64,000 bases of DNA, from the NCBI RefSeq assembly GCF_020858115.1, contig NZ_JACYMM010000001.1:620001-684000 (forward strand). Reading direction: 5' to 3'. This document shows, piece after piece, positions 45,172 to 55,850 of the stretch. Made by a program: the position numbers and the translations under genes. Source of the stretch: Janthinobacterium sp. FW305-129. Its GTDB lineage: Bacteria > Pseudomonadota > Gammaproteobacteria > Burkholderiales > Burkholderiaceae_D. Positions within the stretch are counted from its first letter, which is position 1; each line of letters starts with the position of its first letter. The notes under the pieces are model-generated. The model was given only the letters and a program-made list of their open reading frames with translations. It was not told where the DNA came from and searched no databases.

Positions 45172-46502
45172 CACGCGGCTCCGGCCTTCAGCTGCGCGCG
45201 GCCACGGGCCACGTAGGCCGCCATTTCCTGCGCCGGCACCATGCTGCCGCCCGTGCCCCACACCAGGTGCGTGGCCGTTTTCAGCTGCGCCTGGTATTGC
45301 GGCGCGGCCAGCACGGCAGGAATGCCGGCGAAACCGGCCACGGCCGACGGTTCCAGACACAAGCCTTGCGTTTGCTCAAGCGTCGCCAGCAAGCGGTACA
45401 GTTCTTCATCCGTGACGGTGGCGTAGCCGTCGATCAGCCGCTGCATGGCCCGGCCCACGAAGCCGGACGGGCGTCCCACGGCCAGGCCATCGGCGGCCGT
45501 CAGGTTGTCGATGCCGATTTCCTGCACGCTGATTCCCTCGTGCAAGCCCGTGTGCACGCCCAGCAGCATGCACGGCGAATGGGTCGGCTCGACGAACACG
45601 CAGTGAACGGCATCGCCAAACGCCAGCTTCAAGCCAAACGCCACGCCGCCGGGGCCGCCACCCACGCCGCACGGCAGGTAGACGAACAGCGGATGCTGCG
45701 CATCGACCGCGACGCCGGCAGCGCCGAACTGGGCTTGCAGGCGCTGGCCCGCCACCGCGTAGCCGAGGAACAGATCGTGCGAATTTTCATCGTCGACGAA
45801 GTGGCAGGTGGGGTCGCCCTCCGCCTGCTTGCGCCCCGCTTCCACGGCCACGCTGTAGTCGGTCGCGTATTCGACGACCGTGACGCCATGGCTGCGCAAT
45901 TTATCCTTTTTCCACTGCCGCGCGTCGGCCGACATGTGCACGGTGGCGCGAAAGCCCAGGCGCGCGCTCATGATGCCGATCGACAATCCCAGATTGCCCG
46001 TGGAGCCGACGGCGACCGCATACTGGCCAAAGAAGGCGCGCACGGCATCGCTGGCCAGCAGGCTGTAATCGTCGCCCTCCTTCAGCAAACCGGCATCGAG
46101 CGCCAGCGTTTCCGCGTGCTTCAGCACTTCATAGATGCCGCCGCGCGCCTTGATCGAGCCGGAAATGGGCAAATGGCTATCCTGCTTGAGCCATAGCTGA
46201 CCGCTCGTCATGCCTGACGCCAAACCCAGCGCCGCCTGCATGGCGGGCAACGGCACCACGGGCGACTCGATGACGCCGCCGCTGGCCCGCGTTTCCGGAA
46301 ACGCCTTCGCCAGATACGGCGCAAAACGCGCCAGGCGCGCGCTGGCGTCGGCCACGTCGGACGCCGTCAAGCCCACGTCGTTCAAGGCCTCGGCCGCAGG
46401 CGCGATGGCGGGATTGAACCAGCTCAAGGGCTGCAAGGCCATCAGATCACTAATGAGGGGAAATTTTTCGCGCAGCGCGGCGATGGCGGGAGTGGGCAGC
46501 AT
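45171..46502 (-). CDS. dsdA: D-serine ammonia-lyase (D-serine deaminase)
   Basis: A 443-residue PLP enzyme converting D-serine to pyruvate and ammonia. The PLP lysine is Lys118 in [14 protein letters not shown], the same number as in E. coli DsdA. Other landmarks are [49 protein letters not shown] and [23 protein letters not shown] 46502 gives the same length as E. coli; the open frame upstream is non-homologous. Operon with dsdC. Confidence 0.94.
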   Translation of the reverse strand: MLPTPAIAALREKFPLISDLMALQPLSWFNPAIAPAAEALNDVGLTASDVADASARLARFAPYLAKAFPETRASGGVIESPVVPLPAMQAALGLASGMTSGQLWLKQDSHLPISGSIKARGGIYEVLKHAETLALDAGLLKEGDDYSLLASDAVRAFFGQYAVAVGSTGNLGLSIGIMSARLGFRATVHMSADARQWKKDKLRSHGVTVVEYATDYSVAVEAGRKQAEGDPTCHFVDDENSHDLFLGYAVAGQRLQAQFGAAGVAVDAQHPLFVYLPCGVGGGPGGVAFGLKLAFGDAVHCVFVEPTHSPCMLLGVHTGLHEGISVQEIGIDNLTAADGLAVGRPSGFVGRAMQRLIDGYATVTDEELYRLLATLEQTQGLCLEPSAVAGFAGIPAVLAAPQYQAQLKTATHLVWGTGGSMVPAQEMAAYVARGRAQLKAGAA

Positions 46503-46614
46503 GGCAAGCTCGTATAGGAACAAACCATGATTAGACCGCATCCGGGCGCCGCTGGCAAAGGATGGTTGATCAGGCAATGGGTGACGGGAGATCACCTGTC
46601 CTGCTGCAACAGAA

Positions 46615-47046
46615 CTATTCGCCAGAAGCAAGCGCCCTGGATTTTCTGCTGCTCAAGAACGATGCGAAGAACACGGCTGGAAAACAGGCCAGCCAAAGAT
46701 AGCATCCGGCGCCGAAGCCCAGCACCGTGTAGGAACCATTATCACTAGGAATTATTTTTAGGCCGAAGGTTGTCAGTGCCAGCGCAAAGCCAAAAAAGGC
46801 GGCCACCATGGCGGCACTGGGCTTCTCTTTCGAAAAGTACATGGCAAAAATAAGCGGCGGATTGGCAAACCAGGCAAAACTGCCGGCCAACGGCCCTAAC
46901 CAGCCGAGCAATAATACGCCCCCACCGAGCAAGACTTCGTGGGAGTCCACGATTGCCGTTAAAAACAGGGATGCCACATACGCGACAACGGTTAGGGACA
47001 GCACGATGGCGGCGGCATCTTCGCCGAGTATTTTTTGATATTTCAC
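46615..47046 (-). CDS. hypothetical four-segment membrane protein
   Basis: A 143-residue hydrophobic protein starting at GTG 47046 ([18 protein letters not shown]...), with four hydrophobic segments (about 12-33, 40-58, 76-96 and 104-126) and a short basic C-terminus. No family recognised. It lies upstream of dsdA on the same strand, 112 bases apart, but a functional link is not evident. Confidence 0.55.
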   Translation of the reverse strand: MKYQKILGEDAAAIVLSLTVVAYVASLFLTAIVDSHEVLLGGGVLLLGWLGPLAGSFAWFANPPLIFAMYFSKEKPSAAMVAAFFGFALALTTFGLKIIPSDNGSYTVLGFGAGCYLWLACFPAVFFASFLSSRKSRALASGE

Positions 47047-47285
47047 AGGTTTCCGATGGCACGAACGGGTGTAGCAGGACGACGATGAATTAACCAGGAG
47101 AAATAATCCCCTTACGGCTTTAGCGGCACGGCGCCCACTTCAGACCACACCCGCATGCCTCGCCATCGCCCTCCTGTGCGGCAAACGCCGAAAACAGGAC
47201 GCCATGCAGCATAACAAATTACCACGAAGAAACATGCACACATTGTCACAAGCACCTGGCCAGCGCCGATGCGGTGCATTCGGCA

Positions 47286-47323
47286 GGCGCCTTCCCCACC
47301 CGCGTCGGCAACTGGAAGGCGCC
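47286..47323. terminator. hairpin downstream of the OprC-like receptor gene
   Basis: Perfect 10-bp inverted repeat GGCGCCTTCC/GGAAGGCGCC with an 18-base loop, 18 bases past the stop codon. No T-run on the minus strand. The rest of the 294 bases between the receptor and the membrane-protein gene shows nothing I can support. Confidence 0.45.
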
Positions 47324-47340
47324 ACATCTGACTGCCGGGC

Positions 47341-49428
47341 TTAGAACTTCAGCTGCAGCCCCAGATCAATCGACCTGCCCTCGGCCGGCAAGGCTTGCAG
47401 CGCGCCGCCGTTCGCCTTCAGGCCGGACAAGTACACGCCGCCCAGCGGGTCCGCATACGCGCGGTTGAACAGGTTGCTGACACCGGCGCTCAGGCTGGCC
47501 ATCTTGTTCAATGCCACGCTGCTGCGCAGGTTGACGAGCGCATAACCGCCCGTTTCCGGTTCGAAGCGGCGGGCATCGACCTTGTCCTTGCGGGCCACGA
47601 TCTTCGTTTCGATGCGGCTGCTCCAGGCGCCCAGCTTGTGCTCGACGGCCAGCAAGGCGTTGAACGGCATCATGCGGTACAGGTCGCCGCCATCGCTGCG
47701 CTTGCCCCGCGTGTATGCAGCATTGCCCGTCGCCATGAAGCGCCCCCAGCGCGCGCTGCTGGCCAGCGGCAACTGCCAGGTCACATTCGCGCCGTACAAT
47801 TTGGCGTCGTGGTTGGCAAAGCGCAACAAGTTGCCGTTCGCGCCCATTTTCATGTACGGGTGGAAAGACGCCAGCACGTCGACATCGATGTAATTGTCGA
47901 CCTTGCTGTAATAGGGATTAACGCGCAGGAACCAGCCCTCCTCGCCGCCGCCATGCCAGTCGGCCGTGAAAGCCGCAGTGTACGCCGTCTCGGGTTTCAG
48001 GTCGATATCGCCCACATAGCCGTTGCCGTCGCCAAACCAGTTGGTCATGGTCATGGCCATCGAGCCGCGGCCCCACGAGTAGCGCTCGTACAGGTTGGGC
48101 GAGCGCACCTTGCGCGCCAGCGCGAATTCATAGCTGCTGGCGGCGTCCGGTGTGAAGGTCGCTTGCGCCGTAGCATCGATATTCGTGTCGCGCTGGCTGC
48201 GGCTGCGCGCATTGAAGGCTTTGGCAGCCATCAGGTCCGGCATGTTCATCATGTTGGTGCCGTACGATTGCACGTCGCCCGTGTCCATGCGCACGGATTC
48301 GCCTCGCACGCCCAGCACGCTCGTCCAGCGCGCAGCGTGGCGCGTTTCCAGTTCGCCGAACAGCACGGTGCGGTCGCGCTTGCCGTCATTGATGTTCAGG
48401 TAGGTGCGCGGCCCCATCATCATGGAACCGGGCACGGCTGGCCAGTAGTCGTCGAGGCGGAAGCCGTGCCACTCCTGGCCTAGGCGCAACTCGCCCGCCG
48501 CCGTCGGCAGGCTGGCCATCAGCGCGTAACCCGTGTTGCGTCCATGCGTAATCATCGGCATCGAACCCTTGCGCTCGGGCGAGAAAAAGCCCATCTCATG
48601 GTCCGTCTGCTGCCAGTAGGCGCGCGCATCGAGCACGCCCCAGCCAAACTCGCCTTTATAAGCGAGATTGGCGAACTGGCCGTGGTTGTCCGTCATGTCC
48701 ATGTACTGGTTCGGAAAACCCTGGTACGGGATGTGCTGCACGCCGGCGCGCAGGGTCAGCTGCTGGCCCTGGCCTTTCGCCGCCAGCACGATGGACTGGT
48801 TGATGCTTTCGTACATGCTGGCCAGCACCTTGTTGCCATGGCCATCTTCATAGCTGTGGCCCCGCGTATAGGCGCCGCTGTAACCGATGCTCAAGGTGTC
48901 GCTGGCGGCCGAGGCGTTCACGCTGCTCGCCACGCTGTTGTTGACGCTGCGCCCCGACACGGCGAAGCTGCCTTGCGTGTGCAGCCCCGCGCCGGGCTGG
49001 GCGAACACGGGCGCGTTCGATTGCACCTCGATGGTGCCGCCGATGCTGTCGCCGCCCGCGCTGACTTGCGTCACGCCCGCGATCAGGCGGATGCGCTGCA
49101 CTTGTTGCGGATCAATGTAGGACAGCGGCGCATTCATATGATTGGCACAGGCGGACGTCAGTTCCATGCCATCGATGCGAATCTTGAGGCGGTCATCGGC
49201 AAAGCCATTGATGACTGGCAAGCCGGACACGCCGCCGCCTGCCGCCACGCTGTAGCCGGGCGTGCTGCTGAGCATCAGCGCCGTGTCGGCGGCGGGACGG
49301 TAGCCGTCGCCTATGGCCGTGACGATGACTTTCATCTCGGGCAAGACGGTGGTGCCTGCTTCATTACGGGTTTGCGCCACGGCGGGCATGGCGATGGCGA
49401 GGGAAATCAAGAACGGTAAATGTTTCAT
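47341..49428 (-). CDS. OprC/NosA-type copper TonB-dependent receptor
   Basis: A 695-residue outer-membrane receptor with signal peptide (1-19), a plug domain (about 40-140) and a 22-strand barrel ending in Phe. The copper signature of OprC is present: CxxxM as CANHM (Cys94, Met98) after DGMELTSA, and HxM as His277-Met279 (TDHEM). This marks it as a copper importer rather than a siderophore receptor. Upstream on the same strand is a DUF2946 gene, a common neighbour of copper genes. Confidence 0.85.
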   Translation of the reverse strand: MKHLPFLISLAIAMPAVAQTRNEAGTTVLPEMKVIVTAIGDGYRPAADTALMLSSTPGYSVAAGGGVSGLPVINGFADDRLKIRIDGMELTSACANHMNAPLSYIDPQQVQRIRLIAGVTQVSAGGDSIGGTIEVQSNAPVFAQPGAGLHTQGSFAVSGRSVNNSVASSVNASAASDTLSIGYSGAYTRGHSYEDGHGNKVLASMYESINQSIVLAAKGQGQQLTLRAGVQHIPYQGFPNQYMDMTDNHGQFANLAYKGEFGWGVLDARAYWQQTDHEMGFFSPERKGSMPMITHGRNTGYALMASLPTAAGELRLGQEWHGFRLDDYWPAVPGSMMMGPRTYLNINDGKRDRTVLFGELETRHAARWTSVLGVRGESVRMDTGDVQSYGTNMMNMPDLMAAKAFNARSRSQRDTNIDATAQATFTPDAASSYEFALARKVRSPNLYERYSWGRGSMAMTMTNWFGDGNGYVGDIDLKPETAYTAAFTADWHGGGEEGWFLRVNPYYSKVDNYIDVDVLASFHPYMKMGANGNLLRFANHDAKLYGANVTWQLPLASSARWGRFMATGNAAYTRGKRSDGGDLYRMMPFNALLAVEHKLGAWSSRIETKIVARKDKVDARRFEPETGGYALVNLRSSVALNKMASLSAGVSNLFNRAYADPLGGVYLSGLKANGGALQALPAEGRSIDLGLQLKF

Positions 49429-49520
49429 GGTGCTGCTTTCAGATTCTGTATGGGTAAGACGAACGGCCGCAAGCGCAGCACATTGCCGCGCGGCACAAGG
49501 CAGTTCAGGAAAAGGACAGA

Positions 49521-49922
49521 TCAGAAAGCGGCGGGCGGGCCGCGGGGCTGGACGGGCGTCCAGGCGAACAGCGGTGTGGCGGATTGGTAGAACAGTTCGG
49601 GCAGCAAGCCCGTGATGAGCTCGCCTGACGCGAGCACGAGCGAGGTAGGCGGTATCGACAAGGTGTCGGCATGCATGCTGCAGCAGGGGCAGTCGCCCAT
49701 GCGCATGCTGCCCTTGGAAGTATCGGGATCGGGCGCGTCAGTGGACAATGTTGCGGGCAACATATTCATGCCGCCCGCCACCGAGCAGATTTCCAGGCTG
49801 GGCACGGCTAGGCCGCTGGCGACCGTCAGCGCGCGCGACACCGTAGGGGCGAGCGTGGCCAGGAAGATGGCGATACACGCGATCCACAGGACGATGCTGG
49901 CCTTGCTTTTGCTGATGAACAT
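49521..49922 (-). CDS. DUF2946 family protein, likely copper-linked
   Basis: A 133-residue protein with an N-terminal hydrophobic signal/anchor (IVLWIACIAIFLATLAPTVS), a central metal-binding-like GDCPCCSMHAD cluster and a Pro-rich end. This is DUF2946, often found next to copper receptors and periplasmic copper proteins. It precedes the OprC-like receptor by 92 bases on the same strand, so the two likely share a transcript. Confidence 0.78.
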   Translation of the reverse strand: MFISKSKASIVLWIACIAIFLATLAPTVSRALTVASGLAVPSLEICSVAGGMNMLPATLSTDAPDPDTSKGSMRMGDCPCCSMHADTLSIPPTSLVLASGELITGLLPELFYQSATPLFAWTPVQPRGPPAAF

Positions 49923-49977
49923 GGCAACATTGTATCAGGGCAAGGCCCCTGCGCACAGGGTGCAGGTCAAGCCTTGC

Positions 49978-52113
49978 TTACAAATCCACCTTCATCGACA
50001 GCTTGATGGCGCGCGGGGCACCGGACGCCAGCCGCGTGCCGGCGCCGGCCCAGTAGCACTTGTCGGCAAGATTTTCCACGTTCAGCTGCCAGACGACGGC
50101 CTTGTCCAGCACGCGGCTCGCATAGCGGGCGCCCGCGCTGAACAGGCTCACGCCGCCGAGGAAGGCCTGGTTCAGGTCGTTGACGGGACGCGCGCTGTAA
50201 TAATACGCGCCGCCGTTGACGGACAGGCCAGGCACCGCGTCGAACGCGTAGGCCAAAAAGGCGCTGGCCGTGCGTTTCGACGCGTTTTCCGGCGCCTTGC
50301 CGTTGTAATCGGCGTTGATGTTGGCGAACCTGGGGTCGAGCAACTGGGCCGACGTTTGCCACGACAGCTGGCGCGTCAGTTTGCCTTGCGTCGAGATTTC
50401 CAGGCCGCGATAGCGCTGTTCGCCATCCGACGTAAATATATTGCTGGCATTCGTGTAGTAGCCGGGGCGCGTGATGTCGAACAAGGCGACGGAAAGCAAG
50501 GTGCCGCCCGGCGTCAGCCAGCGCGCACCGAGTTCTTTCTGTTTGCTCACGCCGGGCGCCATCTTGACGCCCTGGTTGACGGTGCCCGTCGGGCCAGTTT
50601 CTCCCTCTTCCAGCCCCCGCGCCGTCGACGCGTAGAACGACAGTTCGGGCGTGGCCTTGTAGATCAATGAGGCCATCGGCGTCGTCTTGCTGACGTCGTA
50701 GTGGCTGACTCCCTGGTCGCTTTGATAACTGCTGCGGCGCACGCCGATGACGCTTTGCCATTGCGGGCTGAAGACCATGCGGTCGAGCGCGTACAAGCCC
50801 GTGTCGCGCGTCTCCAGCGCGGCCGTCGTGGGCGCCGTCGGCTTGGGACCGAACACGACATTCGTCACGGGCACGGGCTGGTACAGGTTTTGCGACGCGA
50901 TCGTGTAGTTGCTCTGGTAGATAGGATCCTGGGATTTCTCCGTGCGCGAGGCGCCCAGGGTCAGTTCGTGGGCAATGAAACCGGTATTAAAGTTGCCGGC
51001 CAGTTCCGCGCGCAGCAAGTCCGACGCCGTCACGCTGTGCTGGATATTGCCCGTGATGCGGCCCGCGCCCGTGGCCAGGGCCGCCGCATTGTTCAGGCGA
51101 AAGATCGCCAGGCGGCGATCGCGCGCCGTTTCCGAGTGGCCCGCCTCCACCGTCAAGGCCCAGCCATCCGTGATGGCGTAGTCGGCGCGCAATTGCGCGT
51201 TTTTCGTCTGCGCCTCGAAATTCGACCAGTCGGGGCCGATCAGCTGGCGCGGGTCGACGGCGCGCGGCAGGCTGATCACGCCTTTCACGGCGGCCGGCAA
51301 GGCCACGCCCGCCTGTTCCGTCACCTTGCGGCGGTCGTATTCCAGGTCCGCCTTCAGCAGCAGTTTATTTGTCACGCGCCAGTCCAGCGCGGTGGAGAGA
51401 AAGCTGCGGTTGCCATTGCCGACATGATCGAGGTAGGAACCCAGGGTGCCGCCGGCGGCGTTGATGCGCACGCCGAATTCCTGCTGCGCGCCAAAGCGGC
51501 GGGCCACGTCGACATTCGCCACGGCACTGCCGCGGTCGTCAAGGACCAGGCCCATGCTGGTGACGGGCTGGCTGCCAGCCCGCTTGGTGACGAAGTTGAC
51601 GACGCCGGCCGGCGACGTAAAACCGTAGTACAGGGCCGAAGCCCCCTTCAGCACTTCCACCCGCTCCTTGTTTTCCATGGGCACTTGCGAGAAGTTCATG
51701 ATGGGCATGGAGCCGTTGAGGCGGTAATTCGTGCGGTTTTCCACGGCGATGCCGCGGATGACCAGCTGATCCCACGTTTCGCCGCCGTTTTGCTGGCGCG
51801 TCACGCCTGCCGTATTGCGCACGGCGTCGTACAGGCCGGACACGGCTTGCTGCTGCAGCAATGCGCGCGTGATCACGTTGACAGTCGAGGGCACGTCCAT
51901 GATGCTGGCGCCGCGAAAGCTGCCCGCTTCCGTGGTCACGGGCACCAGGCCTTGCGCGCGGGCACCCGTCACTTGCACGGCTTGCATGACTTTCTCATCG
52001 CCAGCCGTCAAGTCATCCTGGCCGCTGGCGGCATGGGCCGCATGGGAAGCGAAGGCCAGCGACAGGGCGGCGGCGACTGGAAGTAAGCGGGTACGGGGAG
52101 AAACGACAGGCAT
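49978..52113 (-). CDS. TonB-dependent siderophore receptor
   Basis: A 711-residue receptor with signal peptide (about 1-28, AHAAS), TonB-box region (MQAVQVTGARAQG), a plug with VPSTVNVITRALLQQQ and RIRGI-like VIRGIAVENR, and a barrel ending KLSMKVDL. This is the FhuA/FoxA-like siderophore class. A consensus Fur box 65 bases upstream of the start indicates iron repression. The transported siderophore is unknown. Confidence 0.9.
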   Translation of the reverse strand: MPVVSPRTRLLPVAAALSLAFASHAAHAASGQDDLTAGDEKVMQAVQVTGARAQGLVPVTTEAGSFRGASIMDVPSTVNVITRALLQQQAVSGLYDAVRNTAGVTRQQNGGETWDQLVIRGIAVENRTNYRLNGSMPIMNFSQVPMENKERVEVLKGASALYYGFTSPAGVVNFVTKRAGSQPVTSMGLVLDDRGSAVANVDVARRFGAQQEFGVRINAAGGTLGSYLDHVGNGNRSFLSTALDWRVTNKLLLKADLEYDRRKVTEQAGVALPAAVKGVISLPRAVDPRQLIGPDWSNFEAQTKNAQLRADYAITDGWALTVEAGHSETARDRRLAIFRLNNAAALATGAGRITGNIQHSVTASDLLRAELAGNFNTGFIAHELTLGASRTEKSQDPIYQSNYTIASQNLYQPVPVTNVVFGPKPTAPTTAALETRDTGLYALDRMVFSPQWQSVIGVRRSSYQSDQGVSHYDVSKTTPMASLIYKATPELSFYASTARGLEEGETGPTGTVNQGVKMAPGVSKQKELGARWLTPGGTLLSVALFDITRPGYYTNASNIFTSDGEQRYRGLEISTQGKLTRQLSWQTSAQLLDPRFANINADYNGKAPENASKRTASAFLAYAFDAVPGLSVNGGAYYYSARPVNDLNQAFLGGVSLFSAGARYASRVLDKAVVWQLNVENLADKCYWAGAGTRLASGAPRAIKLSMKVDL

Positions 52114-52177
52114 GACATCGGGCTTTCAATGAAAAAATATGTACGAATGGAAACTTACGGTTAGCGGGCATGATACC

Positions 52178-52196
52178 GATAATGAGAATCATTATC
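52178..52196. promoter_or_regulatory. Fur box upstream of the siderophore receptor
   Basis: GATAATGAGAATCATTATC matches the 19-bp Fur consensus at 18 of 19 positions. It sits 65 bases before the receptor start and 163 bases before the divergent DUF748 gene. Confidence 0.9.
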
Positions 52197-52358
52197 AAGT
52201 AACGGTGAGTTTGTGTGAGTTTTACAGAAGAAACAAGGCCACCGTGGCGCCTGTTATCACTTGAACACGTTTGAATTTTGCAGACGAGGCCGCAAAGAGG
52301 CATACTGACAGTCACGGCGCCCAAGATGCGCCGCCCAACAAGATCAAAAGGTAAGTTC

Positions 52359-55300
52359 GTGAACACAATCGACAACAAAAGCGTGCAGACGAAAACATTT
52401 CGCTGGAAACGCTGGCAGCGCTGGGCCCTTGGCACCGGCTGCGCCCTCGCCGCCTACAGCGCAGCCGGCTTCTGGCTGGTGCCCTACGTCATCAAGAATC
52501 AGTTGCCCAAATTTGCAGAAAAAGAACTCGCGCGCCAGGCCAGCATCGCCGACGTGCGCTTCAACCCGTTTACCTTGCGCCTGGAAGCGGATCAGATCGC
52601 TTTCAAGGAAGCGCCCGGCGCAGATGGCAAGAGCGATGCGCCGCTGCTGTCCATCGGCGGTCTGGCCGTGCAACTGGAATGGAAATCCATCGTGCGCCGC
52701 GCCTGGAGCCTGGCGGAAATCCGCATCACGGCGCCCCAGGCGCATTTGACCATCGCGCCGGACGGCAAGTTCAACCTGGCCGAAGTGCTGGCCACCTGGC
52801 AACGCAATCACCCGGACAAGAGCGAAGGCGGCATGCCGCGCCTCGTCATCAGCCACTTTGCGCTGGAACAAGGCAAAGTGGACTGGCAAGACCAGAAAGC
52901 GGGCTACGCGGACAACTTCACGCCGATCAACTTTACGCTCGACAATATCTCGACCCTGCCCGACGCCAACGGCAGCTACAGCCTCAGCGCCGACGCGGCG
53001 CGCGGCGGCAAGCTGCACTGGCGCGGCACGGCCTCGCTCAGCCCCATCCGTGGCGAAGGCGAACTGATATTGAACGACGCTTCCCTGCCCGGCCTGGCCG
53101 CGTATTTGAAAGCGTACACGCGGGCGACGGTAAGCAGCGGCAAACTGTCGGCCCGCCTGCCCTACGCCTTTTCCTATGCCGACGGCACGCTGCAAGCGAC
53201 GGTCAAGGGCGCGGGCCTGGCCTTGCGCGACCTGGCGCTGGTACGCGATGGCAAGGGAGACGCGTTTACCTCGCTGAACACCTTGGGCATCGCCGGCGTG
53301 AACGTGGACCTGGCGCGCCAGAACGTCACGGTGGATAAAATCAATCTGTACGGCGGCAAGGTGGCCGTGCGGCGCGACAGCAAGGGCGAGATCGACGTGG
53401 CGAACCTGATGCTGCCGGGCAATCCCGCACCCGTAGCATCGGCGGCCGCCGCGCCAGCCAAGCCTGGCAAGTGGAAGGTGGATTTAAAACAGCTGGCGCT
53501 GGCCAATGTGGACGTGTCCGCCATCGATGAAACCGTCTCGCCCGCCCTGCAATTGAGCGCCAGACAGTTGCAACTGCAGCTGCAGCTGGGCTTGCAACAA
53601 GGGCCAGCGGGCATGGCTACCGTGATCGACGGCGCGAATTTCAGCCTGGCCGATCTGGCCATGCAACGCGGCGCGCAAACGCCGTTCAAGCTGGCCCAAT
53701 TGGGCTTTACGGAAGGCAAGATCGACCTGGCGGCGCATACCGTGCGCCTGGGCGCCGTGACGGCCAGCGGCGCGCAGATCGACCTGGCGCGCAACCGCCA
53801 GGGAGAGTTTGCGATTGCGCAAAAGCTGCCCGTGTTTGCCTCCAGCAAGGCCGACGCAGGCAAGGAAACCGCTTCCGCGCCGTGGTCCACCCAGGTAGAC
53901 AAGGTAGAACTGAGCAAGTTCGGCGCCCGTTTCGACGATGCGGGCACGGGCATCAAGGGCACGCTGCAGGACGCGCGCCTGTCGCTGCACAAGGTCAGCA
54001 ACGATATGAAGCAGGCGCTGCCGTTCGAGCTGGGTGTCGGCCTGCGCGAAGGCGGCTTGCTCACGGCCAACGGCAAGTTCGTGCCGGGCACGGGCGCCGT
54101 CGATGCGCAGCTGAATTTGAAACAGCTGGCCCTGGCGCCCGTGCAACCCTTGCTGGCGCAACATCTGAAACTGAAGCTGGCGGGCGGCACCCTCTCCGGC
54201 AGCGGCCGCCTGACGACGGGCGGCGGCGCGCCGAAAGCGCCCAAAGTGCGCTATGAGGGCGGCGTGGATATCGCCGGCCTCGTGCTCAATGAAACGGATG
54301 GCAAGCGTTTTGCCTCATGGAAAAGCGTGCGCGCCGACAAGCTGACGGCCAGCGTGAGCCCCGATTTTGTCGACATCCCCGAGCTGCGCGTGGTCGAACC
54401 GAATGCCCAGCTGATCATCGAAAACGACCGCAGCCTGAACGCGCAGCGCCTGCTGGTGAAACCGCCCGAGCCTGCCACGGCGCCCTCCCCGGCTCCTGCG
54501 ACCGCCACTGCGCAGGCGGCCGACGCCGGCTTCCCCGTGCGCGTACGCCGCGTGCGCCTGCAGAATGCCAAGCTGGACTTTGCCGACCTCAGCCTGCGGC
54601 CCCAGTTTGCGGCGAAAATCTATGAATTGAACGGCGTCGTCACTGGCCTGTCGACGAAACGCGATGCGCGCAGCCAGATCGAACTCGATGGCCGCATCGA
54701 CGAATTCGGCCTGGCCCGCGTGCGCGGACAATTAAATCCCTTCGCCCCGACCGACAACACGGACTTGAACGTCGTCTTCAAGAACGTCGACATGGTCTCC
54801 GCCTCGCCGTACACGATGAAGTTCGCGGGATACAAGGTGGCCGAAGGCAAGATTTCGCTGGACTTGCAATACAAGGTGCGCAACCGCCAGCTCGACGGCA
54901 CCAACCAGATCGTGCTCGACAAGCTGACCCTGGGCGAGCGCATCGACAGCCCGGACGCCCTGAAACTGCCATTGGAACTGGCGCTGGCCATCCTCAAGGA
55001 TAGCGACGGGCGCATCGACCTGGGCTTGCCCGTGTCGGGCGACATGAACGACCCGCAATTCAGCTATGGCGCGCTGATCTGGAAAGCCGTGGGCAATGTG
55101 CTGACCAAGATCGTCACGGCGCCGTTCCGCGCGCTGGGCAACTTGCTGGGCATCAGCGCCGACAAGCTGGAAGCCATCGATTTCGATGCGGGCAGCGCCG
55201 TGCTGCTGCCGCCCGAACGGGAAAAGCTCAAGCAGGTGGCGCAGATCCTCGCCAAGCGCGAACAGTTGAAGCTGGCCGTGCCGGGCCAGTACAGCGACAC

Positions 55301-55829
55301 GGACGGGGCCGCCCTGCGCGCCCAGGCCGTGCGCCGCGCCGTCGCCGCCAAGGCCGGCATCAAGCTGGAAGCGGGCGAAGAACCGGGACCGCTGAACCTG
55401 GGCGAACGCAAGATACGGGGCGCCCTGCGCGACCTGTACGCGGAACGCTTCGGCAAGGCCGAGCTGGACAAGCAGAAGAAGGCGGCGGAGTCGGCCGTTC
55501 CAGCCACTGCGGCGGCATCCTCCAGCACCTCCGCTCCGGCGGCGGCCAAGATCCCCGTCCTGCAGCGCCTGGGCAAGCTGATCGAGGGCGAGCCGCAAGT
55601 GGCCGACACGGGCGCTTTCTATAACGGCTTGCGCGAGCAGCTGGAAGCCAGACAGCCCCTGCCTGCCGATGCATTGAATAAACTGGGTGCCCAGCGCAGC
55701 GCGGCCATTCTGGCCGCTTTGCAGCAGGATGGCACGCCGGCGACCAGGGTCAGCGCGGGTGCGCCGGAAAAGACGGAGGCTGCGCCAGGCAAGCTGGTGG
55801 GGCTGAAACTGGGATTGGCGGCACAATAA
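52359..55829 (+). CDS. DUF748/AsmA-like envelope protein
   Basis: About 1156 residues: a short cytoplasmic N-terminus, one membrane anchor (about 22-43), then long periplasmic beta-repeat sequence of the DUF748/AsmA-like type (FNPFTLRLEADQIAFKEAP; VDKINLYGGKVAVRR). DUF748 proper recurs near 840-930 and an OmpA-like region (DFDAGSAVLLPPEREKLKQV) lies near 945. Proteins of this group bridge inner and outer membrane or move lipids. GTG 52359 is chosen because AAAGGTAAG lies just upstream. Confidence 0.85.
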   Translation: MNTIDNKSVQTKTFRWKRWQRWALGTGCALAAYSAAGFWLVPYVIKNQLPKFAEKELARQASIADVRFNPFTLRLEADQIAFKEAPGADGKSDAPLLSIGGLAVQLEWKSIVRRAWSLAEIRITAPQAHLTIAPDGKFNLAEVLATWQRNHPDKSEGGMPRLVISHFALEQGKVDWQDQKAGYADNFTPINFTLDNISTLPDANGSYSLSADAARGGKLHWRGTASLSPIRGEGELILNDASLPGLAAYLKAYTRATVSSGKLSARLPYAFSYADGTLQATVKGAGLALRDLALVRDGKGDAFTSLNTLGIAGVNVDLARQNVTVDKINLYGGKVAVRRDSKGEIDVANLMLPGNPAPVASAAAAPAKPGKWKVDLKQLALANVDVSAIDETVSPALQLSARQLQLQLQLGLQQGPAGMATVIDGANFSLADLAMQRGAQTPFKLAQLGFTEGKIDLAAHTVRLGAVTASGAQIDLARNRQGEFAIAQKLPVFASSKADAGKETASAPWSTQVDKVELSKFGARFDDAGTGIKGTLQDARLSLHKVSNDMKQALPFELGVGLREGGLLTANGKFVPGTGAVDAQLNLKQLALAPVQPLLAQHLKLKLAGGTLSGSGRLTTGGGAPKAPKVRYEGGVDIAGLVLNETDGKRFASWKSVRADKLTASVSPDFVDIPELRVVEPNAQLIIENDRSLNAQRLLVKPPEPATAPSPAPATATAQAADAGFPVRVRRVRLQNAKLDFADLSLRPQFAAKIYELNGVVTGLSTKRDARSQIELDGRIDEFGLARVRGQLNPFAPTDNTDLNVVFKNVDMVSASPYTMKFAGYKVAEGKISLDLQYKVRNRQLDGTNQIVLDKLTLGERIDSPDALKLPLELALAILKDSDGRIDLGLPVSGDMNDPQFSYGALIWKAVGNVLTKIVTAPFRALGNLLGISADKLEAIDFDAGSAVLLPPEREKLKQVAQILAKREQLKLAVPGQYSDTDGAALRAQAVRRAVAAKAGIKLEAGEEPGPLNLGERKIRGALRDLYAERFGKAELDKQKKAAESAVPATAAASSSTSAPAAAKIPVLQRLGKLIEGEPQVADTGAFYNGLREQLEARQPLPADALNKLGAQRSAAILAALQQDGTPATRVSAGAPEKTEAAPGKLVGLKLGLAAQ

Positions 55830-55850
55830 GATATGGGAACCATCTGACGC

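Noticed and set aside
47112-47327. 71-residue ORF downstream of the OprC-like receptor
   Set aside because: No ribosome site, odd composition, and overlapping frames of equal quality.
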